Shown here in pieces: positions 1 to 6,695 of a DNA stretch of 10,209 nucleotides (position 1 is its first letter; each line of letters opens with the position of its first letter). Source of the DNA: Crocinitomicaceae bacterium (GTDB lineage: Bacteria > Bacteroidota > Bacteroidia > Flavobacteriales_D > Crocinitomicaceae); the NCBI GenBank assembly GCA_015662935.1, contig DQTF01000179.1, positions 1 to 10,209 of the forward strand, written 5' to 3'. Below the pieces are notes generated by a model, which saw nothing but the letters and a program-made list of their open reading frames with translations, was not told the DNA's origin and did not search any database. The translations under genes were made by a program, and so were the position numbers.

Positions 1-336
1 GCTGTATTTGAAGTATTCTACATCAATTAGATTAAAAGCAATTAGAAGAATGTTGGTTGTCTGAAAAAGTATTTTGAAAAACAAGCGGTATGCTTTTGTT
101 TCTCGTAAGGGGATTGGCAATAAGAATAACGTATAAAACGGAAAAAAAAATAAGCCAACAGTTATCATGTCAAACCACAGTCCAATAGAGAAATCTTGAA
201 TAGATACGTTGTTGAATGAATTTGTGTTAAATACTAAAAAAATAATTCTAGTCAAGAATAACATTAATACAGCAATACCTAGTCTTTTTAAAAGAACGAT
301 AACATGATTTGGAATGAGTTGCATTAATTTATTCAT
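1..336 (-). CDS. LTA synthase / sulfatase-family membrane protein, N-terminal fragment (partial)
   Basis: An open frame runs leftward from an ATG at 336-334 to the window edge without a stop, giving 112 residues. It is strongly hydrophobic, with likely membrane segments near residues 11-36, 53-76 and 86-104. The first segment ends in TRIIFLVFN, the second lies beside LWFDM, and the third is followed by FNLIDVEYFKYS. This arrangement, with a short loop of the type NxxDxEYFK after the third helix, is what I know from the N-terminal membrane part of Bacteroidota LTA-synthase-family proteins, whose periplasmic sulfatase-like domain transfers phosphoglycerol or phosphoethanolamine groups to envelope glycans or lipids. 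The catalytic domain lies outside the window, so substrate and activity cannot be judged. A second Met at residue 5 is an alternative start. The gene is divergent from the ChaN-family gene. The reading frame is clear; the family call rests on pattern recognition. Confidence 0.72.
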   Translation of the reverse strand, partial: MNKLMQLIPNHVIVLLKRLGIAVLMLFLTRIIFLVFNTNSFNNVSIQDFSIGLWFDMITVGLFFFPFYTLFLLPIPLRETKAYRLFFKILFQTTNILLIAFNLIDVEYFKYS

Positions 337-342
337 AAAAAT

Positions 343-350
343 CAAAAGTA
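343..350 (-). promoter_or_regulatory. Candidate -7 promoter element (TACTTTTG) for the LTA-synthase-like gene
   Basis: Read on the minus strand, TACTTTTG matches the Bacteroidota -7 consensus TAnnTTTG exactly. It ends 6 nt before the ATG at 336, so a transcript would start at or almost at the start codon, or just upstream of the alternative Met5 codon. No TTG is visible at the expected -33 distance. Confidence 0.45.
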
Positions 351-373
351 GAAAATTATAATCAGAATTAATT

Positions 374-381
374 TATCTTTG
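374..381 (+). promoter_or_regulatory. Candidate -7 promoter element (TATCTTTG) for the four-gene run starting at 400
   Basis: TATCTTTG is an exact match to TAnnTTTG and ends 18 nt before the ATG at 400, leaving a short leader of roughly a dozen bases. No TTG lies 19-21 bases upstream, so only half of the two-part Bacteroidota promoter is seen. It sits in the 63-nt divergent gap shared with the minus-strand gene. Confidence 0.5.
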
Positions 382-399
382 TTAGAAACAATCTAAAAG

Positions 400-1266
400 A
401 TGAAACAAACAATTTATCTACTGGTATTTATTTTCTCATTAAGTGCATCAGCGCAAAAAGTGAAGTCGTATCAAATTTATAATTCAAAAGGAAAGAAAGT
501 AAGTTTTAAAAAGATGTCAAAAGATGCACAGAATACAGAATTTGTATTCTTTGGAGAGTACCACGATAATCCAATTTCACATTGGTTGCAACTAGAGATT
601 CTTTCAGTGATGCACCAAAAATATGGTTCAGATTTACAATTAGGATTTGAAATGTTTGAGCAAGATCAGCAAGAAGTTTTGAATAAATACATTGCAAAAA
701 AAATCAATAGCAAAGAATTTGAAAATGAAATGAGATTGTGGCCAAATCACAAAACAGATTACAAGCCATTGCTAGATTTTGCAATTGAGAATGAATTGAA
801 TTGCATAGCAAGCAATATCCCAAGAAGATATGCATCGCTTCTTTTTAAGAAAGGAAGAGATACTTTATATACCTTGTCAGATGAAGAGAAAAGTTGGATT
901 TGTCCACTTGATTTTAAAATTGATACAACGCTTTCGCAATATGCATCCATTTCTAAAATGGCAGTACATATGGAAGGAATGTCTGGTGCAGATCTAATGG
1001 AGGCTCAAGCGATCAAGGATGCTACGATGGCTTATTTTACGTTGAAAAACAGGAAAGAGAACAGTGTGGTTTTACATATTAACGGAGCTTTCCATTCTGA
1101 CTATTTTCAAGGAATTATGTGGTACATTCAACAAGAGAAACCGGATGCTGAAATTGTGACTATTTCTACTGTAAGTCAAGCTAACGTATCTAAATTAGAA
1201 AAGGAACATAAAGGTCGAGCAGATTATATAATTTGTGTAGATGAAGACATGACAAGCACGCATTAA
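400..1266 (+). CDS. ChaN-family (haem-binding Tiki/EreA-like superfamily) secreted protein
   Basis: The 288-residue product starts with a signal peptide (MKQTIYLLVFIFSLSASA, probable cleavage before Gln19), so it should be exported. Family marks follow in order: FGEYHDN at 51-57, GFEMFEQDQQ at 82-91, NIPRRY at 139-144 and HINGAFHSDYF at 226-236. These match the ChaN/DUF399 family, in which His, Glu and Tyr residues line a pocket; Campylobacter ChaN is known to bind haem as a dimer. Unlike many ChaN proteins it has no lipobox Cys after the signal peptide, so it is probably periplasmic or secreted rather than a lipoprotein. It is first in a four-gene run, 10 nt ahead of an outer-membrane barrel gene, which would fit haem or iron handling at the envelope; that role is inference. 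The start is fixed by the signal peptide and the promoter element 18 nt upstream. Confidence 0.87.
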   Translation: MKQTIYLLVFIFSLSASAQKVKSYQIYNSKGKKVSFKKMSKDAQNTEFVFFGEYHDNPISHWLQLEILSVMHQKYGSDLQLGFEMFEQDQQEVLNKYIAKKINSKEFENEMRLWPNHKTDYKPLLDFAIENELNCIASNIPRRYASLLFKKGRDTLYTLSDEEKSWICPLDFKIDTTLSQYASISKMAVHMEGMSGADLMEAQAIKDATMAYFTLKNRKENSVVLHINGAFHSDYFQGIMWYIQQEKPDAEIVTISTVSQANVSKLEKEHKGRADYIICVDEDMTSTH

Positions 1267-1276
1267 AAATCATTTT

Positions 1277-1960
1277 ATGAAATTATTTTTTACGATTTAC
1301 ATTTTGACGTTGACTTCTTTGCAAGTTATAGGGCAAGATAGTGAATCATCTACAAGTACATCCGTGTTTGTTAATACGAATTGGTCTAAAACTTCGAGAA
1401 AGTTAATTGTGAATGAAGGTTTATTTGGAGATTCTTTAGGGGCAAGAGCCAATGAAACTAATCTGAACCTTTGGTCTTTTGGAATAGGGTTTAGAAGTGA
1501 AATCACAAAGAATATTATGTGGGAAGGTGGAGTTTCTTTTCAGCAGAATGGTGAGCAATATTCTTTTGAAGAGGTGGATAGTTCTTATCAATATGAATCT
1601 AAATATAATTACATCTCACTTCCTGTCAAAGTGTATTATAAATACGGCAAAGCAATTAGAGTGATTGGAGGTTTAGGAATCGTTCCGCAAATGTTTGTGA
1701 AATTTCAACAAAAAAGAAGTTGGACAGATTCTAATAGTATTGAAGGGAGTGAAGAAATTAAAACAACAGTAGGTTACAATTCATTTGTTATCAGTTCGGT
1801 TTTTAACCTAGGAGTTGAATTAGATTTCTCGGATAAGGTGACTTTGTTTTTTATTCCGGAGTATAAAGTTCAATTGACATCGAGTTATTTAAAGACCAAC
1901 TCTTACAAACATTATGGAAGATCGATTGGGATTAATATGGGACTGTCTTTTAAATTGTAA
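1277..1960 (+). CDS. Outer-membrane beta-barrel protein, PorT-like family
   Basis: The 227-residue product has a signal peptide (MKLFFTIYILTLTSLQVIG, likely cut before Gln20). The rest alternates polar and aromatic residues in short strands, as a small barrel does. YNYISLPVKVYYKYG at 110-124, GGLGIVPQMF at 131-140 and FFIPEYKVQL at 191-200 resemble the PorT-like outer-membrane barrel domain common in Bacteroidota. The C-terminus, GRSIGINMGLSFKL, is a typical last strand with a near-terminal Phe. A barrel of this size probably has about eight strands. It follows the ChaN-like gene by 10 nt and precedes the Nif3-like gene by 2 nt, so the three are almost surely co-transcribed. The specific function is unknown: it could be a structural barrel, a small channel or a receptor partner of its neighbour. 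Confidence 0.85.
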   Translation: MKLFFTIYILTLTSLQVIGQDSESSTSTSVFVNTNWSKTSRKLIVNEGLFGDSLGARANETNLNLWSFGIGFRSEITKNIMWEGGVSFQQNGEQYSFEEVDSSYQYESKYNYISLPVKVYYKYGKAIRVIGGLGIVPQMFVKFQQKRSWTDSNSIEGSEEIKTTVGYNSFVISSVFNLGVELDFSDKVTLFFIPEYKVQLTSSYLKTNSYKHYGRSIGINMGLSFKL

Positions 1961-1962
1961 GC

Positions 1963-3057
1963 ATGAAAATTAAAGAAATAACAGATTATTTAGAATCATT
2001 AGCACCTCTTTCCAGTCAAGAGAGTTATGATAATTGCGGATTAATTGTAGGGAATTCCAATACCGATTTTAAAAAAGCACTTATTAGCTTAGATTGCATT
2101 GAAGCAACAGTCGATGAAGCTATAGAGCATAATTGCAACCTGATTATTGCTCATCATCCGATTGTTTTTTCTGGGATTAAAAAATTGAACGGTTCTAGTT
2201 ATATCGAGAGAACAGTTATCAAAGCAATTAAGAATGACATAGCCATTTACGCTATCCATACCAATCTTGATAATTATCAATACGGAGTTAATGATGAAAT
2301 TGCAGTAAGATTAGGATTGAAGAATGTAAGAATTCTTTCTCCTAAGAAGAATGTGCTAACGAAATTGGTCTGTTTTGTTCCTCATAGCAGCAAGGATATT
2401 GTATTAGATTCAATGTTTAGTGCTGGGGCAGGAAAAATAGGTAACTACGAGCAATGCAGTTTCCAAACGGAAGGTAAAGGCAGTTTTTTGCCTAATGAGA
2501 AAGCAAATCCAGTAGAAGGTGAAATAGGAGAACTATCTATTGTTAAAGAGTTTAGAATAGAAGTATTGGTCTCTGATCACGTTCTCCCAAAAGTAGTTGA
2601 AGCGATGAAGCAATCACACCCTTACGAAGAGGTTGCGTATGAAATGTATGCGATTCAAAATGAAAATCAGTACGAAGGTTCAGGAATGATAGGAGAACTT
2701 GAAACGGTAATGGACACGATGGAGTTTTTAGCTTTTGTGAAAGAAAAATTTAAGTGCGGTAGCATTAGATATACTAAAATCATTAATCATTCTGTTAAAA
2801 AAGTCGCTTTTTGTGGAGGAGCAGGAAGTTTTTTATTAAATAATGCAAAAAAACAGCAAGCGGACATATACATCAGTGGTGACTTCAAATATCATGAGTT
2901 TTTTGATGCTGAAAATGACATTATTATCGCCGATATCGGACATTTTGAGAGTGAACAATTTACATCTAATAGAATTGAGCGTATTTTGACGGAAAAATTT
3001 GCTAAATTTGCAGTTCGTTTAACGGAGGTGAATACAAACCCAATAAATTATTTTTAG
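1963..3057 (+). CDS. Nif3-like dinuclear metal centre protein, YqfO type with inserted domain
   Basis: The 364-residue product has the two halves of the Nif3 (GTP cyclohydrolase I type 2) fold split by an insertion. Metal ligands are visible in the expected places: AHHPIVFSGIK with His64 and His65, HTNLD with Asp103, and GHFESE with His327 and Glu331 near the C-terminus. Residues about 130-235 form the inserted CutA-like domain of the YqfO subclass, including GAGKIGNYEQCSF and SHPYEEVAYE. The length agrees with YqfO-type members (about 370 residues). Family members form hexameric toroids with a two-metal site per subunit; the physiological reaction is not settled, and the old GTP cyclohydrolase label should not be taken as proven. 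The start lies 2 nt after the preceding stop, and the stop is 1 nt before the next ATG, so translation is probably coupled. Confidence 0.95.
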   Translation: MKIKEITDYLESLAPLSSQESYDNCGLIVGNSNTDFKKALISLDCIEATVDEAIEHNCNLIIAHHPIVFSGIKKLNGSSYIERTVIKAIKNDIAIYAIHTNLDNYQYGVNDEIAVRLGLKNVRILSPKKNVLTKLVCFVPHSSKDIVLDSMFSAGAGKIGNYEQCSFQTEGKGSFLPNEKANPVEGEIGELSIVKEFRIEVLVSDHVLPKVVEAMKQSHPYEEVAYEMYAIQNENQYEGSGMIGELETVMDTMEFLAFVKEKFKCGSIRYTKIINHSVKKVAFCGGAGSFLLNNAKKQQADIYISGDFKYHEFFDAENDIIIADIGHFESEQFTSNRIERILTEKFAKFAVRLTEVNTNPINYF

Positions 3058-3058
3058 G

Positions 3059-3808
3059 ATGGCAAAAACTGCAACTAAAAAAGAACAAACTGTAGCTGAA
3101 AAGCTAGATAGTTTATATGCTTTACAATTAATTGATTCTGAAATAGATAGAATTAAGACTGTTCGTGGTGAATTGCCATTGGAGGTACAGGATTTAGAAG
3201 ATGAAGTGGCTGGTCTTGATAATCGCATTGAAAAAATGCAAGAAGAAATCAAAGAGTTAGAAACTGAAATTTCTGATCGTAAGAATTCTTCTAAAGATGC
3301 TGCTGCAGCAATTGTAAAATACAAAAAGCAACAAACTAACGTTCGTAACAATAGAGAATACGATTCTATTTCTAAGGAAATTGAATATCAAGAATTAGAA
3401 ATTCAATTGAATGATAAAAGAACCAAAGAGTTCAAGTTCAAAATTGAAAGTAAACAAGAAATTCTTGACACGTCAGTAGAGAAAAGAAAATTAAGAGCGG
3501 AAGATTTAGCAACCAAGAAGTCTGAATTAGATGAAATTATTGCTGAAACACAGGTTCAAGAAGAGAAGTTAGAAAAAAAGTCTAAATCTGCTTTGAAAAA
3601 ATTAGAGTCACGTTTAGGAAGTGCTTATACACGACTAAGATCAAGCGCTAAGAATGGCCTTGCTGTTGTTCAGGTTGATAGACATGCTTGTGGAGGCTGT
3701 TTTAATAAAATTCCAATTCAACGCCAGATTGATATTCAAGCAAAGAAAAAAGTGATCGTTTGTGAGCACTGTGGAAGAGTATTAGTTCCAGGTGAAGCAG
3801 AAGATTAA
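3059..3808 (+). CDS. Coiled-coil C4-type zinc-ribbon protein (DUF164 / CT398-CdsZ-like)
   Basis: The 249-residue product has a long, charged, heptad-rich helical region (about residues 12-200, very high in Glu and Lys) followed by a C-terminal zinc ribbon with Cys211-x2-Cys214 and Cys235-x2-Cys238. This matches the CT398/CdsZ and HP0958/FlgZ family, in which an antiparallel coiled-coil hairpin ends in a zinc ribbon. Characterised members in Chlamydia and Helicobacter bind sigma-54 or secretion and flagellar partners. Nothing in this window points to flagella or type III secretion, so the partner here is unknown; nucleic-acid or RNA polymerase binding is possible but unproven. The ATG is 1 nt after the Nif3-like stop, and the gene is last before a strong terminator. 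CGT is more frequent for Arg here than in the neighbouring genes by eye, which may mean higher expression. Confidence 0.9.
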   Translation: MAKTATKKEQTVAEKLDSLYALQLIDSEIDRIKTVRGELPLEVQDLEDEVAGLDNRIEKMQEEIKELETEISDRKNSSKDAAAAIVKYKKQQTNVRNNREYDSISKEIEYQELEIQLNDKRTKEFKFKIESKQEILDTSVEKRKLRAEDLATKKSELDEIIAETQVQEEKLEKKSKSALKKLESRLGSAYTRLRSSAKNGLAVVQVDRHACGGCFNKIPIQRQIDIQAKKKVIVCEHCGRVLVPGEAED

Positions 3809-3832
3809 TTGAATATACATTAACTTTTAAAG

Positions 3833-3869
3833 CCGTTTCGATTCAATCGGAACGGTTTTTTTTATTTTT
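3833..3869 (+). terminator. Rho-independent terminator after the four-gene run
   Basis: CCGTTTCGAT (3833-3842), loop TCA and ATCGGAACGG (3846-3855) form a 10-bp stem with a single G-U wobble. It is followed at once by eight T (3856-3863) and then ATTTTT. The A and G bases before the stem can extend pairing into the T tract. It lies 24 nt after the zinc-ribbon stop and ends 7 nt before the helicase ATG. Confidence 0.93.
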
Positions 3870-3870
3870 A
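3863..3870 (+). promoter_or_regulatory. Degenerate -7-like element (TATTTTTA) before the DEAD-box gene
   Basis: TATTTTTA differs from TAnnTTTG only in the last base and ends 5 nt before the ATG at 3876. It overlaps the T tract of the terminator. Because the terminator should stop upstream transcription, the helicase needs its own promoter, and this is the best candidate in the 67-nt gap. T-rich context makes a chance match likely. Confidence 0.25.
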
Positions 3871-3875
3871 CAAAC

Positions 3876-5105
3876 ATGAAATTTTCTGACTACAACATTT
3901 CTCAAGAAATAAAGGATCAATTGGAAATCTTAGGCTTAAATAAACCAACAGATATTCAATACAAAGCAATCAAACATATTCTTGACGGGGAAGATGTTAT
4001 GGCAATTGCGCAAACTGGTACAGGGAAAACAGCTGCCTTTGCTATTCCAACAATCAATATTTTACAGAAGAAGAGTAAAAGTAAATACGGAAAAGGAAGT
4101 ATTCGGTGTCTTGTGATGGTTCCAACAAGAGAGTTGGCAAAACAAATAGCAACAGTTTACCGAGAGATTGGTAAAAAAACGAATGTTAAGGTTTTTGGAT
4201 TGTTTGGGGGGGTAGAACAAGAGCAACAAATCGCAACCTTGAATAACGGCATTGATGTACTTGTGACAACTCCAGGAAGAATGTTCGATTTAATTTCTCA
4301 AGGAGCAATCGACTTGTCTGGACTAAAGTTTTTAATTCTTGACGAAGCGGACCTGATGTTGGATCTTGGTTTTACAAAAGACATCAAGGATGTCATGCGT
4401 TTTATTCCACAGAAAAGACAAACTTTATTTTTTTCCGCTACGATTTCTAAAAAAATTAAAAAATTAGCTTATGATGTTGTCCGAAATGCAATTAGAATTC
4501 AAATCTCACCCAAAAATCCAGTTGCAAAAACGATAACTCATATCATTGTCGATGTTGAGATGGATGATAAACGTTTCTTTTTAGAAAATATCATAAAAGA
4601 GAATGAAGATCAGAAAATGATTGTGTTTGCGAGAACAAAAGTGAGAGTAGAAAGAGTTGTAGCAGCAATGGAAAGAGTTTCTATTCATTCTGAAGCCTTA
4701 CATGGTGGAATAGAACAAAAAGACAGATTTGCTATTCTTGAGCGTTTTGCAAAAGGAGAGAATAAGGTATTAATCACAACAGATGTTGCTTGTCGAGGGA
4801 TTGATATTCCCAACGTAGAGGTAGTAGTTAATTATGACATACCTGATAATCCGGAAAATTACGTACACAGATGTGGTCGTACAGGAAGAGGAAAAAATAG
4901 AGGTCAAGCTATATCATTCTGCAGTGAAGCAGAAAAGGAGTTAGTAACTGCTATTGAGGAATATACTGGAGATGAAATAGACCGATTCGATATTGCAAAA
5001 GGGGATTATTTGGAGATTTTAAGTGGCTCAGACGACGGCACGAATAATTGGAAGAAGTTGATTGATGAGGACAATAAATTCAATGATTTGGATTTGAATT
5101 GGTGA
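3876..5105 (+). CDS. DEAD-box ATP-dependent RNA helicase
   Basis: The 409-residue protein carries the full set of DEAD-box motifs in order: Q motif around GLNKPTDIQ (20-28), motif I AQTGTGKT (45-52), Ia PTRELA (83-88), TPGR (132-135), II DEAD (156-159), III SAT (187-189), IV IVFARTK (249-255), V TTDVACRGID (301-310) and VI HRCGRTGRG (331-339). It should unwind or remodel short RNA duplexes with ATP, for example in ribosome assembly or mRNA turnover in the cytoplasm. It consists of the two RecA-like domains plus a short acidic tail (about residues 375-409) and lacks the long basic or RNA-binding C-terminal extension of RhlE-, CsdA- or DbpA-type helicases, so the RNA target cannot be assigned. 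It stands alone between a terminator and the convergent murB gene. The start agrees with the usual spacing to the Q motif. Confidence 0.96.
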   Translation: MKFSDYNISQEIKDQLEILGLNKPTDIQYKAIKHILDGEDVMAIAQTGTGKTAAFAIPTINILQKKSKSKYGKGSIRCLVMVPTRELAKQIATVYREIGKKTNVKVFGLFGGVEQEQQIATLNNGIDVLVTTPGRMFDLISQGAIDLSGLKFLILDEADLMLDLGFTKDIKDVMRFIPQKRQTLFFSATISKKIKKLAYDVVRNAIRIQISPKNPVAKTITHIIVDVEMDDKRFFLENIIKENEDQKMIVFARTKVRVERVVAAMERVSIHSEALHGGIEQKDRFAILERFAKGENKVLITTDVACRGIDIPNVEVVVNYDIPDNPENYVHRCGRTGRGKNRGQAISFCSEAEKELVTAIEEYTGDEIDRFDIAKGDYLEILSGSDDGTNNWKKLIDEDNKFNDLDLNW

Positions 5106-5125
5106 TTCTCTTTATAGGATGGGAA

Positions 5126-6136
5126 CTATATTATATTCACTTCTCGTTCCAGCGTTATTTCAAATTTAACTTTCACATCTTCAATGATTTGTGTAGATAA
5201 ATTAAGAATGTCTTCACCTGTACAATCAGAATAGTTGACCAATACCAAAGCTTGATTTTTATGGACTCCATAATTATCAAAGGTTTTCCCTTTCCAACCT
5301 GCTTGTTCGATAAGCCAACCTGCCGCAAGTTTGACTTGGTTGTTTGGAGCTGGGTAATTAGGAACGTTTTTTTTGCTTAATTGAATCTTCTCGAGAATGG
5401 ATCTATCCACAACAGGATTCTTGAAAAAACTACCTGCATTTCCGATTTCTTTTGGGTCAGGTAATTTGCTTGAGCGTATTGCAATAACCGCATCACTAAT
5501 GTCTTTGATGCTTGGAGAGTCAATGTGATTGCTTTCTAATTCTGATTGAATGGCGCCGTAACTTGCTTTTATTTGATGCTTATTCTTTGTTAAGCGATAC
5601 GTTACTGAAACAATGATGTATTCTCCTTTCAGTTCTCTTTTAAAAACACTTTCTCTATACCCAAAACGGCATTCTTTGTGTGAGAATATTTTAACCTTTC
5701 CAGTTTCAATGTGATAAGCTTCTAATTCAATAAATACATCTTTGATTTCAACACCGTAAGCACCAATATTCTGCATCGGGCTCGCGCCAACACTTCCTGG
5801 AATCAATGATAAGTTTTCAACTCCACCAAAATTGTTTTCAATGGATCTTAAAACGAATTCATGCCAAACTTCACCCGATCCAACCTTGATACAAACATCA
5901 TTTTCAGATTCATTAACAACTTCAAAACCTTTAATTTCATTTCGAATGACTAAACCTTCAAAATCTTGGGTCAATAATAAATTACTTCCACCACCAAGAA
6001 TTAATAATTCGTCTTCATTGCTTTGCTGTAGTATTTCGTTTAGTTCTTCTGTCGTAGAGAAAACTGCAAAACGCTTAGCCTTTGCCTCAATTCCAAATGT
6101 GTTGTACTTTTTTAAACTGACGTTTTCTTGAATCAT
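5126..6136 (-). CDS. murB: UDP-N-acetylenolpyruvoylglucosamine reductase MurB
   Basis: MurB reduces UDP-GlcNAc-enolpyruvate to UDP-MurNAc with NADPH and FAD, the second committed step of cytoplasmic peptidoglycan precursor synthesis. The 336-residue product shows YNTFGIEA at 11-18, FAD-binding GGGSNLL at 48-54, LIPGSVGASPMQNIGAYGVE at 111-130, the Tyr160-Arg161 pair in GYRESVFK (type I MurB), NAGSFFKNP at 233-241 with catalytic Ser236, AGWKGK at 279-284 and the C-terminal LEREV with Glu332 as the likely proton-relay acid. The length fits the E. coli type (342). The frame stays open upstream to an ATG at 6376, but the extra 80 residues have no MurB character and would cross the divergent promoter region into the next gene. 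The start at 6136 gives the standard N-terminus and sits 4 nt after a TAnnTTTG element. The stop is 20 nt from the convergent helicase stop, with no clear terminator between. Confidence 0.97.
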   Translation of the reverse strand: MIQENVSLKKYNTFGIEAKAKRFAVFSTTEELNEILQQSNEDELLILGGGSNLLLTQDFEGLVIRNEIKGFEVVNESENDVCIKVGSGEVWHEFVLRSIENNFGGVENLSLIPGSVGASPMQNIGAYGVEIKDVFIELEAYHIETGKVKIFSHKECRFGYRESVFKRELKGEYIIVSVTYRLTKNKHQIKASYGAIQSELESNHIDSPSIKDISDAVIAIRSSKLPDPKEIGNAGSFFKNPVVDRSILEKIQLSKKNVPNYPAPNNQVKLAAGWLIEQAGWKGKTFDNYGVHKNQALVLVNYSDCTGEDILNLSTQIIEDVKVKFEITLEREVNII

Positions 6137-6140
6137 AGTC

Positions 6141-6148
6141 CAAAAATA
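6141..6148 (-). promoter_or_regulatory. Candidate -7 promoter element (TATTTTTG) for murB
   Basis: On the minus strand TATTTTTG matches TAnnTTTG exactly and ends 4 nt before the murB ATG. Transcription would begin at about the A of ATG, giving a leaderless mRNA. The position supports the 6136 start over the longer frame. No TTG is seen at the expected upstream spacing. Confidence 0.5.
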
Positions 6149-6160
6149 GCAGTATTTTTT

Positions 6161-6184
6161 GAATAGCTGAATTGTCGAATTGTC
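6161..6184 (+). repeat. Short 8-nt tandem repeat in the murB/menI divergent gap
   Basis: GAATAGCT, GAATTGTC and GAATTGTC follow each other with an exact 8-nt period; the last two units are identical and the first shares five of eight positions. More GAAT/ATTC words occur nearby (GAATAATTC at 6210-6218, GAATAATCC at 6240-6248). This looks like a decayed simple repeat of the kind found between genes in Bacteroidota; a regulatory role is not excluded. The rest of the 136-nt gap holds the two promoter elements and nothing else I can identify. Confidence 0.5.
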
Positions 6185-6260
6185 AAAAAAGTGGAACGGT
6201 CGAGCAATTGAATAATTCATTTCTTTCTTCACCAATAGCGAATAATCCAATTCTGCTCCG

Positions 6261-6268
6261 TAAATTTG
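6261..6268 (+). promoter_or_regulatory. Candidate -7 promoter element (TAAATTTG) for the menaquinone run
   Basis: TAAATTTG is an exact TAnnTTTG match and ends 4 nt before the ATG at 6273, the same geometry as the divergent murB element on the other strand. It supports choosing 6273 as the start. No TTG at the -33 distance is evident. Confidence 0.48.
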
Positions 6269-6272
6269 CTTC

Positions 6273-6695
6273 ATGCACGTAGAAAACCTTTCATTAGAAT
6301 TTGTAAACAATTTTAATAAGAACACCTTAATGGAACATCTTGGAATTGAGGTTGTCCATTTTGATAAAGAATCCATAACTGCGAGAATGCCCGTAGATAA
6401 AAGGACACAACAACCAATGGGGCTTTTGCACGGGGGAGCAAGTGTTGTGTTGATCGAAAGTTTAGGTTCTATAGGTTCAACACTTTTTATTGATGTAGAG
6501 AAAGAATATCCTGTCGGTTTAGAAGTGAACGCAAACCATGTTGGTTCAGCTCGTTCTGGTTTCGTTGTTGGTGTTGCAAAGATTGTTCACAAAGGAAAAA
6601 AAACGCATGTGTGGTCGGTTGATATTAGAGAAGAAGATTCAAACAGATTGATTTGCACAGGACGATTAACGGTAATGATTGTGCAAAAGAAATAA
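6273..6695 (+). CDS. menI: Hotdog-fold thioesterase, probable 1,4-dihydroxy-2-naphthoyl-CoA hydrolase (MenI/YdiI-like)
   Basis: The 140-residue protein matches the YdiI/YbdB branch of hotdog thioesterases. NTLMEHLGI at 17-25 lines up with the NTMVAHLGI region of E. coli YdiI, MPVDKRTQQPMGLLHGGAS at 39-57 is nearly the family signature, and Glu62 in LIESLGS is the expected catalytic acid. The stretch from the start to LGI is nearly as long as in YdiI, which supports this ATG. Being directly followed by menF and menD, it is most likely the enzyme that hydrolyses DHNA-CoA to DHNA in menaquinone synthesis, acting in the cytoplasm. A general acyl- or phenylacetyl-CoA thioesterase role is the alternative; context is the main argument. 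Its stop shares one base with the menF start (TAATG), a sign of translational coupling. Confidence 0.85.
   Translation: MHVENLSLEFVNNFNKNTLMEHLGIEVVHFDKESITARMPVDKRTQQPMGLLHGGASVVLIESLGSIGSTLFIDVEKEYPVGLEVNANHVGSARSGFVVGVAKIVHKGKKTHVWSVDIREEDSNRLICTGRLTVMIVQKK

Noticed and set aside
3019..3351. 110-codon minus-strand open frame
   Set aside because: It is antisense to the end of the Nif3-like gene and the start of the zinc-ribbon gene; its Ser/Leu-rich product mirrors their Glu/Lys-rich codons.
4866..4892. Cys in helicase motif VI (HRCGRTGRG)
   Set aside because: That position is variable in the HRxGRxxR consensus, so it is not a defect.
5106..5150. Possible bidirectional terminator between the helicase and murB (GGAAC 5122-5126 / GTTCC 5146-5150)
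   Set aside because: Only 5 bp of stem with a 19-nt loop, no T tract on either side, and most of it lies in the murB coding end.
5832..6131. 99-codon plus-strand open frame
   Set aside because: It is fully antisense to murB, Ser-rich and low in complexity, as expected of the complement of a real gene.
6137..6376. In-frame 80-residue N-terminal extension of MurB
   Set aside because: It overlaps the menI start on the other strand, includes the repeat and promoter elements, and has no MurB-like sequence; the standard N-terminus begins at 6136.
6653..6694. Upstream in-frame start of MenF adding 14 residues
   Set aside because: It lies inside the thioesterase gene; the TAATG overlap at 6695 is the more natural coupled start.
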